Source of the DNA: Acanthochlamys bracteata | Taxonomy: Eukaryota > Streptophyta > Magnoliopsida > Pandanales > Velloziaceae | Direction: 5' to 3' | Assembly (NCBI GenBank): GCA_019914995.1 | Contig: CM034142.1 | Span: 6,447,513-6,511,512, forward strand | DNA: 64,000 bases | Shown here: piece after piece, positions 23,226-36,157 of the stretch | How positions within the stretch are numbered: the first letter of the stretch is position 1 | How the letters are laid out: the number at the start of each line of letters is the position of its first letter | Notes under the pieces: model-generated | Seen by the model: the letters and a program-made list of their open reading frames with translations, nothing else | Told to the model about the DNA's origin: nothing | Databases searched by the model: none | Translations under genes and position numbers: made by a program

Positions 23226-25131
23226 ATGTGGAATAAATTGGTGAAGAACATCAACAGTGAACTCCTCCATGGTTGTTCTGGAGGAAATTCCTTGGAGGTT
23301 GACAGCAGAAACCATCAGGTAATGGCGCCTGAGAATCTCAGGTATCCTAGTAAACAACTCTTGCCAAAGAGTTCATCAAGCAGTGAAGCAAAGCAAAGCT
23401 TCAACTACAAGTAGTAATAACAATATATATATATATATATATACATATATATACTTCATTCCTTGATCATTTCAAACCTTACTTAGTTTTGCCTTCCTAT
23501 GAAAACTACTATTAATTTTTTCTTTTTCCAAAATTTTTGAATGGGGAGAGAAGGTTGTTTGTAAGTACATGGAATGTTGGAGGCAAGACACCAAGTGATG
23601 ATCTGAGTTTAGAAGATTGGTTAGACTCAAAGAACAAGTCCTATGACATTTATGTTCTTGGGTAAGTTAAACCAAACTATTAGTAGGTCATGATCGAATT
23701 AATGTGAAATTTTAGTAAGATTTTATTGGTTCATTATTATGTATAGGTTTCAAGAGATTGTGCCCTTAGTTGCAAAGAATGTCCTGGTGCCAGAAAAGAA
23801 CAGGGCATCGTTAATGAAGTGGAACTCACTGGTAAGTGCAGCACTTAACAAAGAAATCGATCATGAAGAAGAAGAAGAAGAAGAAGGCAAAGTTTATAAT
23901 GAGAAACAAAAGGTTTATCCTAAGAAGAATGGAAGCAGAAGAGGATACAAATGCATCGTTAGTAAGCAAATGGTCGGAATCATGATATCGATTTGGGTAC
24001 GCAGTGAACTCCGGCAATATATTCGCCATCTTAGTGTTTCTTGTATTGGTTGTGGCTTTCTTGGCTACCTAGGTAACAAGGTAAAGCATCCATTCCAAAT
24101 TAAAATATTTCTTTTTTTTCTATATTTTTTCTATTATTTGTTTGCTAGTAAAATTAATAAGTTCTTTCGATCTTATTTTTTCTGCTAAATATTTTTCTTT
24201 CGAACTCAATTTTAAATACAATAAAACACAAATTCTGGAGCATTTAGCTTAGATTTTTTCTTTTCTCTTATTTTTGTTTGAATTCAGGGATCAGTGTCAG
24301 CACGATTTTGCCTGCACAATACGAGCTTATGCTTCGTGTGTTGCCACCTTGCTTCCGGCGGAAAAGACGGAGACGAAATTCACCGGAAATCTAACGCCAA
24401 AGAAATATTTTCTCGGACTACGTTTCCTCGTCGGAGTTCTTCACCGGATTTACCACAGACGATTTTAAACCATGAGTCAGAAATTATATTTCATATAGCA
24501 AAAATAACCTTTTTCTATTAATTTTTTTTGTTCAAATTGTTTCATTTTGTGTTTGATGATTTTGTTGCAGTGGAGTAATTTTGCTCGGAGATCTAAACTA
24601 CAGGATATCATTACCGGAGGCGAAAACAAAATCACTAGTGCAGCAAAAGCAATGGCCAGCTCTCTTAAACAACGATCAGGTACTTAATTTTTAAGAAGCT
24701 TTTAGATTAAATTCCATTAATTGCTAAATCTCTTACTTTTATATTTTGGTAAGTTTAGTTAAAAAAGGAGATCATTGAAGGTGGTGCATTTGAAGGTTGG
24801 CAAGAAGGCCACATTACCTTCTCTCCTACGTACAAATATTATCCGAATTCAGATAAATATTATGGGTGTTGCCAAAATAAAGAAGAAGAAAAAAGACGTG
24901 CTCCGGCATGGTAATTTATTTATAATTATGCATTAAAAAGATAAATTGCATAGTTTTTCAAACTAATTTAATAAAACTAATATGATTATGTTTTGTATGT
25001 ATATTTTCAGGTGTGATCGAATTCTTTGGTTCGGCAACGGGTTGAGAGAACTTTTATATGACAAAGGCGATTTAAAATTATCTGATCATAGATTTGTTCG
25101 AGCAATCTTTACCGTTGAAGTTGAAGAGTAG
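23226..25131 (+). CDS. Type I inositol polyphosphate 5-phosphatase, 7 exons, 398 aa
   Basis: Exons are 23226-23410, 23554-23661, 23747-24080, 24288-24475, 24571-24679, 24759-24910 and 25011-25131. All junctions are GT-AG and phases fit, ending at TAG. The enzyme removes the 5-phosphate of soluble inositol phosphates and/or phosphoinositides in cytosolic signalling. Catalytic-domain landmarks in order are LFVSTWNVGG (about 62-71), FQEIVPL (99-105), KQMVGIMISIWVR, GYLGNKGSVS, CCHLASGGKDGD, the GDLNYRI motif (278-284), WQEGHITFSPTYKY, and RAPAWCDRIL (355-364) with LSDHR (382-386). All residues expected for catalysis are present. An acidic run of glutamates around residue 145 is a low-complexity insert. 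There is no WD40 region, so it belongs to the short type I plant group that includes CVP2/CVL1; I cannot assign the exact orthologue. Confidence 0.93.
23422..23452. repeat. (TA)n microsatellite in 5-phosphatase intron 1
   Basis: An almost uninterrupted AT dinucleotide run begins about 12 bases after the intron-1 donor. It is a likely length polymorphism. Confidence 0.8.
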
Positions 25132-26502
25132 AGAGATTTCAACTCATTATTTCAATGAATTTCAAATTTTTTTCCAACAAAGAGGTCGAAGATCATCAAG
25201 TATACATATTAATTTAGGTATTGTATAAAAAATTATGAACATATAACGAAGAAGAATCTTGAATTCTTTTGTTGCATATTATTAGATTTTATTCATTTAC
25301 GAGCTTCACAAATTGCACCGGATCTGTAATAATCTCAAAATCCATTAGTGAAGTTCTTTTTTGTTTTTTAAATTTTGGAAAATGGTGATGAAGCATGGTT
25401 TTATTTATTTATTTTTTCTATGTGATTTTAGATGGTATAAAATTTTTAGAAACTAATTACTAATATAAACAAATGCATACAGAAAAATGAAAGAAATCAC
25501 ACTTGAGTTAATTTTGTATTTGATTAGATTTGAATGTGAATTTGCAAAAGGTTTTTTATGTTTGATTGTATTTGAAAAATAAATTTTGAAGTAAGTTTTT
25601 CAAGTACTTATTAAGTTATTATTTCAAATAAGCATGTTATAGTTTTTAATAAATTTTTTTACAGTATTATATGAAAAAATTTTAAACATGAATTTACAAA
25701 AACTATATGTCGTACAATTTATATATATACATAATAATTATTATTTTTAATAATAAATTAAACTAATTTTAAAAAAATTCCTAAAATAATTTCACAAATC
25801 TGCTACTTAACTCTGATTAGCTCTCTTTGATTAGAAGGCTAATCTGATTGGGCCAACTACGGCCCAATACTGTGAGGCCCAAATGCATCGGTGCGTGCTG
25901 GGCTCTTCTAAGTTCATATCTTGAACGTTTACAGTGTGTTTATCTACTGTTTAAATTTTATTTTTTTAAATTTATTTTTATATAAATTTATAAAAGTTTT
26001 TTTTAATTTTAATTTTAAAACTTACTTTTAATACAAAATTAATATATTTTTAATTAAATATTTTTAATTCTTAATCTAATATTTAAATTTATTTTAAAAA
26101 ATAAGTTTATCTCAAAATAAACACACCTATACCAAAGATTTGATTTTTATTTCATTCAATTCCCCGCCGACAGAAGTAATCCAACTAATGTTAGATAGAC
26201 CAACAAACAATTTTTTTGTCAATAATAATAATATTAACATAATACTTAAAAATAACGAAATGAAATTAAATTAATTAAGAATAATGAGAAGACAAACTAC
26301 GCAAGCTAGATTGTATACTTCTTACCAAATCATTTAAAAACTATTTATTTCATTTATAGGTTTCATTTCAAATGTTATGAATTTTTGAGTCTTAAATTTT
26401 ATTTTTTTTAATTAAATTCAATCAGTTTCTTTAGATAAGATATAGAACCATAATAATAATAATCAGTTTCAAATGATTTTGTTATAGAATAGAAATTTAG
26501 CG

Positions 26503-26712
26503 AATGTTTGGAAGAGCTTAATATTTTTTTATTTTATGTTTTTTATAAAGTTTTTACAATATTTTATAAAATTTTCTAAGATACAAAAAAATATAAAAAG
26601 TTTTATATTAAAAAATTTTATTATTAATTATTTTAAATTAAAAAATAGAATTATATTTTAAAAGAATTTTAATATATATTTAAAATTTTTTAATAAATAC
26701 TCTCAAATATTA
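26503..26712. repeat. AT-rich MITE-like element
   Basis: The left end is AATGTTTGGAAGAGCTTA and the right end is ATACTCTCAAATATTAG. The paired GTTTGGA and TCAAATA ends are inverted and typical of this family here. The interior is A/T runs. Confidence 0.55.
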
Positions 26713-27445
26713 GTGGACGTCTGAGAATGTTAATAAAATTAAATTTTACTGAAATAAAAACACAAAATCTTACAATATAAAATTTTATACATTTTCAAAA
26801 AATTATAAAATATTATAAAAATTGTTTCTTTAAAAAACTTTATAAGCACTTTAAATATCTTTAAAAATAAAACACAAGTGCCTACAAAATTGGAGTATCT
26901 ATATTTTTCGCCTTTTTACTTAGAGTGTGTTTAATTTCAAATAAACTCACTTTTTCTAAAGTGATTTTAAAAAATTAAATTAAAAATTAAAAATATTATA
27001 TAAATTTTATATTAATAGTAAGTCTTAAAAATAAAATTTTAAAATAATATAAAATTAATTTATTTTAAATTTTTATTTATTTTATATTAAAATTTGATAG
27101 AAATAATCTGCACCATTTTTATGTATTTGGAATTGGTACAAAGTTACTTATGTAGGAGAATCTATTTCTCCAGTGAGAGGTTAGTTGTTAAGTATGCATA
27201 TTGGTTGTCTGTGTTAGTTCTATAATTTACCAACGAGTTATTGCACTCACTAAATCATTGATTAAAGCTTAATAACAAACAATATAATTGAATTATTAAA
27301 TATAATATTTTTATTGAACTTAATTTAGTTTAGACTTAGATTAGTATAAATAATTAAAGAATGGTGTTCAAATAAAAAATAAATTCGATTAAATTAAGAT
27401 GAGCCAGATTAACAGAGATGCTAAACACTATATAGGTATTTGGCC

Positions 27446-27665
27446 ATTTGGAGTGTTTATGAAATAGAAATTTTTTAGAATAAAAAATATTTTTTATTTT
27501 TTATCTAAAATAATAATAAAAATAAATAATAAAAACTATTTTACTATTTAGAACTTTTTATAATTTTAAAATATTTACATAATTTTTAATATATTTATAA
27601 AAAATATATTAAAAAATGTAAAATAAAAAAATAAAGATTATCAAACGTTTTCTCAAAACGCACCC
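27446..27665. repeat. AT-rich MITE-like element
   Basis: The left end is CATTTGGAGTGTTTATGAAA; the right end is ATCAAACGTTTTCTCAAAACG. It follows the same A/T layout as the other copies, although the AGATCT core is worn to ACTATTTTACTATTTAG. Confidence 0.5.
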
Positions 27666-29998
27666 TATATTATATTTGAAAAACGTGTTAGTTAACTTAA
27701 ATTGATACTCTACTTAGATGAGCTTAATAATTCATCTCTTTTGATAATTATATATTGGCTAAGTGCTAAAAATAATAAATGCTTGTATTATATATAAAAA
27801 ATGGTTAGTTCTAAATAATTAGTTAATTATTTTGGTAGGAAAAACAAATCCAATAATTTTCTTTTTCTTTATTTGCTAGGGGATTAATTTAATTTTTTTT
27901 TCTAAAAAAGCAATTTTAAAGGTTTTGGTAGATGGAATGTCTTCAATCTACAATACATGAAGTATAAACAAAATAGTAGTTGAATTTTTAATTAATTTAA
28001 AGTTGCCACTTTCAAATATTTTAACTCAATTATTAACAACCATTTGCCTTCCATTTAAATAATTTAATCTCTTGAATTATTCATTGCAAATGAAATTGTT
28101 GCTAATTTTAGTTTCAATATTTTAAAATGAATGAAGTAGTTATTGGAATAAATCAAATTTATTAAAAAATTAGTTTACTAAGAATATGAACTAGAAGTGA
28201 ACTTAATTATTTGAAAGAAGTAGTTTATTCACAACCCGATTTGAAATATAAGAGCTTATTTATTTGTCAAAAATAATTTAAAAGTAAAATTTTAACAAGT
28301 TTTGTAGAAAGTAAATTCTTAGAAAATAATCTTATAATGATAATTACAAAAAATTATTCGAAAGCATTTTTAGAAACAAAAATTATTTTTAAGATCATTT
28401 TTTAATAAATAATCGAAACGAACCCTAATTTTCAAGAATTTTTTAAAAAAAATTCTGAATAAAAAATATTTTAGGGAGTTTTAAAACAAGTTTTATGAAT
28501 CTAAGATATAATAAAATAAATAATATTAAAATTTTACAACATATATTTTTTATTTTAAAATATTTTATAAAAATTATAAAAATATAATTAAAAATACTTA
28601 ATAAAAAGTTAAAATAAAAATTTTGAAAAGCACTTCCAAAATTGATTAGAAATATCCCACATAAGATTACTTATTTTAAGATACTAATCACTTTATTAGT
28701 ACTTTTTAGAGTTTCGAATATTTAAAAATTTTGAAGGTATTTATAAAATAAAACTTATTTTAAATAAAATATATTTTTATTTATTTCAGAAAACAAGTTA
28801 TATTTTTTATTTCAAAAACTTAATTAAAAATAAATATAATAAAATTTTTAATATTTTATAATTTTTATAAAGTATTCTAAAAAAATTTATTAAAAATATG
28901 AAACTATAAAAAGATTTTGGAAGGCAAAAACTGAATGTCTTAATATAGTTCAGTAGTTCAATTGGTTGACATAAACAAAGTCATCATTCCACTCAAAGCT
29001 AATTATGTCTGTGGTTAACTTGTCACTATCTTGCCAATCTTTTTCTTTTCCTTTTTTTTTCTTCTTTAATAAATAGATGCTTTGTCAAAAAATTTAAGTT
29101 AATTTAATTTAATTTAAAATGAAATGTTTTGGTATTACTTAAAATAAAATATTTTGTTAAAAATAATCTTTACTGGAGTTTTTTGAGAATTAATTTTTTA
29201 TTTGTTTAATTTTTCCAAAATTTTAAAGAGTTCCTATAATAATATATAAAACACCAAAAACATAGAAGCAGTTGAAAACTTGTTACTAAGAGTTACAACT
29301 AACAGTTGTTTATTTATTAAGGAGTAATTATTTGAAAATGAATTTTTTAAATCATTAAAATTCAATAAATAAATTTTGATAGTGAATTTTTTTAAGATTA
29401 CTTATAAGTTAATGAAGTCTACAAAATTTAATTTTTTAAACGTTTTAATCTGAGCAGTCTCTCATTGAACTTTCTCCAAACTGCTTTGAGGAATAATTGG
29501 GAGTGATTATTGAAAATTTTTTAAATAAACAATATTTTAAAATTATTTTAAAATAAGTTTTTTTAGAAATATTAAAATATATAATAATAAAATTTAAAAT
29601 TATTTTTAAATAATTTTTATTAAAATTAAAAAAAGTTAGTAAAAATATGAAACAAAATTTGAAAAAAACAAAATTAGGAGGGGGAAAACGCTAAATATCC
29701 CCTTATAAACTAAAAAAAACAAAACCCATAACTTTGCGTCAGTTCAGTTCTTAATGGTTCAGTTGCCATTTTGCTTTCCATAGTTCAGCTTTATGGAATT
29801 ACCAATCCATTAAATTCTTCATTAATCTTTGTTCTTTCTTTTTATTCTTCAATTTTTGCTCTTTGCTTGCAAATCTGTTCTTACTAAAAACCCCATGAGT
29901 TGGTGATTCTCCAAACATTTCTTTTCTCATTATTTCAACAAGAAAATGTTCCCTTTTTCTTCTGTTTTTGCTTAAGTGCTTCTGAAAGTGGAAGGAAA

Positions 29999-32900
29999 AT
30001 GGAGAGCAAATGTGGAGCTTTGTTGAAGGACCTTCAGGTTTTCTTCTTCTCTTTCTCTCTAAAATTTTTCTCTTTAATTTTCTTGAATTTAAAAAAAAAA
30101 AGTTTGTTCTTGGAATAAATTGGGCATTTGTTATGTAATTTTCTTTTTAATTTTGCTAATTCGTCAATGTAGTTGTTACGTGCTTGAGCAAAATTGATAT
30201 TAAATTCCTTTTATTTTGCTTTAAGAAGCAAAGTAGAATTTTTCACATAGAAAAATTGCTCATTGTAACAGTTGTCTTGATCTTGCACTTGAAAAACGAA
30301 AGAAAAAATCATCTCAGATTATGAGTTCTTCAAAATTGAAGGAAGAAAAAAAAGGCTCATTTTTTTAGTAATTTTTCAATGAGATTTTGGAAGAAAGTGA
30401 TAATTATTATGCCAAATTATCTGTTACCAAATTGAAGTTTCCTCCAACTTCTATACAGAACATATGGGCAGAAATTGGAGAAACTGAAGATGAGAAGAGC
30501 CGAATGGTGTTGGAAATAGAGAGGGACTGCTTAAAAGTATACCAGAAGAAGGTCGATGAAGCCTGCAATACTAGAGCAAAGCTCCATCATGTCGTCGCTG
30601 CCAGAGAAGCAGAACTAGCAGCCGTCATGGCGTCTCTTGGGGAACATACCCTACACTCACAGGTATACATCTTGTTCAAATTCCTGTCGCCAAGAACAAA
30701 AAATTCTACAATTTTCCTGAACTCACTTATATTGCAGCTAAATGGATTGGAAGCCATTGTTTCTCGGTTAGCCAGTGAATGAAGTTTATCCCATGCCGTT
30801 TAACTTCTCTCACTTCCACGTTGTTTTGGGGTGGACCTCCAAACTAGTCACACCTAGAAATTAATTAAAGTTTTTCAATCACTTCTTATTTCTGTTAATT
30901 TTTATAATGGGATTCTTATGTGATTTGGTATGAGATATCGTCATTATCTGTAGTGAATGATCTTTGGCTTGCAGCCAAAATTGTAAAGAAGTTATCTTAC
31001 CGCATATTGTACTGTGAATGTAGAATAAGAGAAGATCGATGTCCCTGAAAGAGCAGCTCACTGCACTCATGCCATTACTGGAAGATCTGAAAGCAGAAAA
31101 GGAAGAACGCATCAAACAGTTTGTTGATGTAAGATCACAGATTGAAAAGATTAGCGCAGAGATTGGTGGCTATAGTCAACAATACGAGAAGGTGCATTAC
31201 TTTGACAAAGAAGTTCAGAACGATTTGTCGTTGAGGAAGCTGAATGAGTATCAGGCACAAGTCCGAGGTCTTGAAAAGGAGAAGGTATGCCTAATTATTA
31301 TTTGCATCTTGTTGGAACTTTAATTCCTTTGAACAATGTGTCCTTTTTAGTTGCATTAAACTTGAGTGGTTACAATCTAACAGATCTGCTTTGTTGTATG
31401 TAGTCCTATCGCCTGCATAAGGTTTTGCAGCACGTTAACGAAGTTCATTCCTTATGCCATGTGCTTGGAGAAGACTTTACAAAGATCTTGGGAGAAGTTC
31501 ATCCCAGTTTACCTGAAACTGGACCACAAAGAGCAACGAATATAAGTGATAGCACCCTTAATGGCTTAGCTCTAACAATCCAGATGTTAACAACAGAGAA
31601 AAAGCTTCGAGTACAGAAGGTAACTTGTGTCCGTTATATGGGTGTTAAGTCGACCTTTTGTTTATCTTTAGAAACTTTATACTTCTGTTCTAATGCAGCT
31701 GAAACAAATTGCCGAAGCACTACTTGAAATGTGGAACTTCTTGAATTCACCTGAAGAAGAAAGGTTGCCTTTTGGAAGGATAATAAGACTCCATTCTTCA
31801 GAAGAGAAGGATAATTCTCACGACAATGCATTGTCACTAGAAACAATACACAAGGTTGGAACTCTACATTTCTTTTAATAACTATGGTAGGAAATCACTT
31901 ACCTGAACGTAACTTCTCAGGCGGAAGCCGAGGTTGAAAGGTTGACAAAACTTAAAGCTAGCAGAATGAAGGAGATTGTTTTCAGAAAAAGAGCGGAACT
32001 GGAAGAAATATGGAGAAGGGTTCACATGGAACCTGACATAAGTACATCAACCGAGAAGTTGAATGCATTGATAGATTCAGGTTTTATTTAATATTCCTAT
32101 GCATAATTAGTTCAATATTGAGAGCTCTGCATAATCATCGTATTATCTTCTGCATTTAGGACACGTAGATCCATCTGAATTGCTAGTGAAGATTGAGGAG
32201 CAGATAACAATAGCGAAAGAAGAGTCTATGTATAGAAAGGAAATTTTGGACAAAATAATCAAATGGCGTGCTGCGTGTGAAGAAGAAAAATGGCTCGAAG
32301 AATACAACCAGGTAAGTTTAGCCCTTTCATTACCCCCATGGTAAGAAAAGCATGATTAGTAGGAATTTGAGAAGGAATTTGCTTGTGCCAATTTTAGGAT
32401 GAGAATAGATACTCAGCAACACGAGGTGCCCATTTGAATCTGAAACGTGCAGAGAAAGCACGAGCGACAGTAAGCAAACTCGCAGGTATTTTTTCAGCTC
32501 CATGCTAGGTCATCAACCGCTATAATTAATTGATAAGAAACCACAGTTTCTAGAATCTTATTGGAATTCTCGTTACAGCTATGGTTGAGAATCTGATAAA
32601 CAGAACGTGTGCCTGGGAGGATGAAAGAAACATGCCTTTCCTATATAACGGGGTAAGGATATGCTTCTGATTGTGTTCATCTATCTAGCATTTTGATTCG
32701 CAACATCAAGTCATATCTAAAAAATGTTTCCAGGTTCGACTAGTATCAATCTTGGAAGATTATATGCTAGCTCGACAACAAAGGGAAGAAGAGAAGAGAC
32801 TTTATCGGGTATGTTATTGCTCCCATAACTCCGATCCATCTTGCCCTTTTTTAAAAGTTGGTGATTTTGTATCTGTGAACCTTCTCCACTGCAGGAACAA

Positions 32901-33242
32901 AAGAAGCTGCAAAATCTGCTACTCAAAGAGAAACCAACATTATACGCTCCTAAACCTAGCCCCAAAAAAATCAACAGCTTCTTCAATCGAAAGGCAAATG
33001 GTTACCAAAACTCGAGCCTGAATGGCTTCATAACACCAGCATCTCGAAGGATTTCAGTTGGAAGTGCAACCCCAGAGCTTCTATCACCACGATCATATTC
33101 AGGAGGGCGTCAAAATAATTACTTCAAGGAAAGACGGCTTTCCAACGGACCGCTGAACTTCTCTATCAACTCTAAGGAAGATAGCTCATCCTCTTTCGCT
33201 TCCATTAGTGGTTCAGAACCCGAGTCTCCATTACCTTTCTGA
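29999..33242 (+). CDS. MAP65 microtubule-bundling protein, 11 exons, 590 aa
   Basis: Exons are 29999-30037, 30459-30662, 31024-31284, 31404-31619, 31699-31854, 31921-32080, 32160-32311, 32398-32485, 32579-32652, 32734-32808 and 32895-33242; all introns are GT-AG and the sum is in frame to a TGA. MAP65/Ase1/PRC1 proteins are coiled-coil dimers that cross-link antiparallel microtubules in the phragmoplast and cell cortex. The N-terminus starts [17 protein letters not shown] and continues with long Glu/Lys-rich coiled coils. The conserved microtubule-binding block is [11 protein letters not shown] (about 386-396) directly followed by [20 protein letters not shown]. The C-terminal ~115 residues are Ser/Lys/Pro-rich ([32 protein letters not shown]), with several SP/TP sites that could be CDK or MAPK targets. 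The intron 2 acceptor at 31023 has a weak pyrimidine tract, so the exon 3 start is the least certain junction. Confidence 0.92.
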
Positions 33243-33691
33243 ACCTGTCATGTTGTGAAGCTTGTACATTACCTGTGTGCTCCAGTTTGTGAAGCTTGGA
33301 ATTTCATACCAAAAACAAGTACATAGCTTGGATTTGTGAGTTCCAGTAATGAGTGTGTACAGATTAGGAACTCACTTGCAGAGTGTTGCTTAGTAGCAAT
33401 TAGCATCTTCAATTTGGTTCATCATGTAAATAGCATAGTGATTGATTGGGCCTGTCTGTACTATGATATTGTGATTTGTTGCTAGTGTGCAACTCTTGCT
33501 TCAGCGACTTATTCAAAACTTTGGGGACGTCTATGCTTTCTAGAAAGGAGTTCATCTTAAACCTTTTTTAAAAACAAGTTTATTATTTTATTTTAAAAAT
33601 AAAAATAAAAAGTATATATATAAAAATTTGAAATAATAATTAAAATATATGAAACAGAATTTAGATTAGGGAGGAGTTTGAGAGTATCTTA
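33243..33691. other. MAP65 3' region and left half of a split AT-rich repeat
   Basis: The first ~280 bp are a probable 3' UTR. The DNA after 33,560 is A/T-rich. From about 33671, GAGGAGTTTGAGAGTATCTTA is the left end of a dispersed element that resumes at 38758 after the copia insertion. Confidence 0.55.
33687..33691. repeat. Target site duplication TCTTA, left
   Basis: TCTTA directly precedes the left LTR and is repeated directly after the right LTR at 38753-38757. Confidence 0.75.
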
Positions 33692-33889
33692 AATTGAATA
33701 ATAAAATCACAAGTTGAATTTCTTGTTGTATTCCTTAATGAAAGAGCTATATATATATAGGAATACAAGTAACTAAATTAGGAAGATTATCTAATATCTA
33801 AGTTAGGAAATATATCAAATCTAATATCTAACTTAGTTAGGAAATATAACAAATCCAATATCTAATTTAGGAAACTAAATATTTTAACA
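33692..33889 (-). repeat. 3' LTR of copia element, 198 bp
   Basis: This is the 3' LTR for the minus-strand element. It matches the LTR at 38555-38752 with five visible substitutions by eye. On the minus strand it begins TGTTAAAATATTTAG and ends TTATTCAATT. A polypurine tract (GAGGGGGAG on the minus strand, 33890-33898) lies immediately inside it. Confidence 0.9.
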
Positions 33890-33896
33890 CTCCCCC

Positions 33897-34190
33897 TCAA
33901 GTTGGTGCATAGATGTCACACATGCCCAACTTGTCTAAAAATTTTGAGAAGACATGTTTTGAAACTGGCTTGGTGATAATGTCGGCCAATTGATCTTCTG
34001 ATCTAATTTTAGGCAACTCCAGAATATTTTCATTCAACTTTTCCTTTATGAAGAACTTGTCTACCTCAATATGTTTTGTGCGATCATGTTGGACTGGATT
34101 ATGTGCTATGTCACATGCTGCTTTGTTATCACAAAACAATCGAATAGATTGCTTAGACGTAAAGCCCAAATCTTCTAGAAGAAGTTTCAA
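33897..34190 (-). pseudogene. Copia RNase H, C-terminal part
   Basis: Contains LFCDNKAACDIAHNPVQHDR and TKHIEVDKFFIKEK, the conserved end of copia RNase H. It is in the same frame as the reverse-transcriptase part but separated from it by a TAA stop at 34263. Confidence 0.9.
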
Positions 34191-34262
34191 CCATAATGCT
34201 TCACAAAGTCCGAGTGCTAAACCTCTGAATTCAGCTTCTGCACTTGAGCATGCTACAATATT

Positions 34263-35372
34263 TTATTTTTTGCTTCTCCATGTAACTAGGTTACCGCCCA
34301 CAAATGTAAAGTAACCTGAGGTGGATCGTCTATCATCAATTGCTCCAGCCCAGTCAGCATCAGTATATACATCTATATTTTGACAATTTATATTCTTTGT
34401 GAACAGAATTCCCTTTCCAGGAGCAGACTTTAAGTACCTCAAAATGCGTATTACTGCATTCATGTGTTGCTCTCCAGGATTATGCATAAATTGGCTAACA
34501 ATACTCAATGCATAGGCAAGATCAGGTCTTATATGTGCTAGGTACATCAATCTTCCTACCAGTCTTTGATATCTCCCTTTATTAGCTGGTACCTGATTAG
34601 TCTCAATACGCAGCTTCAGACTTTCTTCCACTGGTGTATCAATTGGTTGACACGTAGACATACCAGTCTCTTCTAATAGGTCTAAGGCATACTTTCGTTG
34701 TGACAGAAAAATTTCCGTCTTAGATCGAGACACTTCGATTCCAAGAAAGTACTTCAAAGGACCAAGATCTTTCATTTCAAATTCTCTAGATAAGTAATCT
34801 TGCAATGCCTTCATTTCTTCCGGATCATTTCCTGTAACAACCATGTCATCTACGTATACAATAAGAGCAGTGATTTTGTCATACTTTTTTTTCAGAAATA
34901 AGGTGTGATCTGAATTGCTCTGATGGTATCCAAATGCTACCATAGACTTTGTGAATCTTTCAAACCATGCTCTTGGAGATTGTTTTAGCCCATAAATTGA
35001 TTTCTTTAATCTACACACCTTTTGTCTGTGGACTTCTGATGAATTACATCCTGGTGGAAGATCCATATAAACCTCTTTAGTCAATTCACCATATAGAAAG
35101 GCGTCCTTCACATCAAATTGTTGTAATGGCCAATCTAAATTCACAGCTAAAGATAACAAGACTCGAACAGTATTGATTTTAGATACAGGTGTAAAAGTAT
35201 CTGTGTAGTCGATTCTGTAGGTTTGGGTGTACCCTTTTGCAACCAATCTTGCCTTGAAACGTTCGACTGTACCATCTGCTTTATACTTAACAGTAACTAT
35301 GGTCTTTCCTGGAGGGAGATTGACAAGTTCCCAAGTTCTATTCTTTTGTAAGGACTTCATCTCTTCATTCAT
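34263..35372 (-). pseudogene. Copia reverse transcriptase/RNase H N-terminal part
   Basis: The reverse-transcriptase domain shows WELVNLPPGKTIV, KARLVAKGYTQ, FDVKDAFLYGEL, IYGLKQSPRAWF and the catalytic YVDDM. The RNase H start DADWAGAIDDRRSTSGY follows. The frame stops at TAA after TWRSKK, which cuts RNase H short. Two further in-frame stops lie just upstream, between 35400 and 35420. Confidence 0.95.
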
Positions 35373-35417
35373 AGCTTCTTTCCATCTTGGGTCATTTAAG
35401 CTTTTTTACACACTTTG

Positions 35418-36157
35418 TTAGGAATAGATACTGATAGATAATTGATTTACAAAATGATGATTTGATTTCGATAACCGATGATTAGACACAAAATGACTCA
35501 TAGGGTATTTGGTTTTACTAGAAAGTTCAGGTTCATAAGTAGGCTTAGGAATACCTCTATTATGACGGTGTGGTAACTGTCTTCTAAATGCTTCAGATAT
35601 TGGGTTAAGAACATTCTCAACAGTCGATTGGTTTGGTATGTTTGTTGATTGTGGAGCGAGAGATTCTGGATAAGGTGCCATATTTTCAGATCTTGAGTGT
35701 TCAGTATTTTCATTCACTGTCACACCAAATAAGTCATCGTTAATTACTTCTGACAGAGAGTTGTCGTCACTGTTGTCCACTGCTTGATAGGCAAACTCAG
35801 ACAATCTATTTTCCTCTGAAGAGTGAGATTCATAATCTAAAGTCTGAACTTCTCTAAAATTCTCCCCCTGAAGTTCAGCCTCAGCAGAAAAATACATTGT
35901 ATTTTCATAAAATACAATATCCATTGTGGTAAAAATATATTTGAGTTGGAGGATGATAACACTGTACCCTTTTGAGACGCAAAGATACCCAAGAAAGACA
36001 CATCTCAAAGCTCGAGGACTCAACTTATTGTGTTGGTGATGGTGAAGATGTACAAACGCCACTGACCCAAAGATACGTGGGGCAAATTCGCGTTCTTTGG
36101 TGAAACCCACTTTGCTTCCAAAAAGAGATGCAAATGGTGTTTTAAAATCAGAGAACT
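35418..36157 (-). pseudogene. Copia integrase C-terminal/linker part
   Basis: After the frame change it reads DFKTPFASLFG, FAPRIFGSVAFVH and ALRCVFLGY, the usual C-terminal integrase region that follows the integrase core in copia elements, and then a Ser/Asn-rich linker. It is in frame with the reverse transcriptase except for stops. Confidence 0.85.

Larger units (their letters stand above)
25132..29998. other. Repeat-filled intergenic desert
   Basis: Almost 5 kb without a supportable exon. It is AT-rich and includes multiple dispersed-element copies (about 26503-26712, 26740-26860, 27446-27665, 28435-28640, 28700-28925 and 29495-29680). One short GC-richer patch at 25850-25925 carries three GGCCCA/TGGGCC motifs but no adjacent gene. 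The last 200-300 bp are the promoter and leader of MAP65. Confidence 0.65.

Noticed and set aside
23826..24029. 67-codon minus-strand frame
   Set aside because: Antisense to 5-phosphatase exon 3; its Phe run is the complement of the glutamate run.
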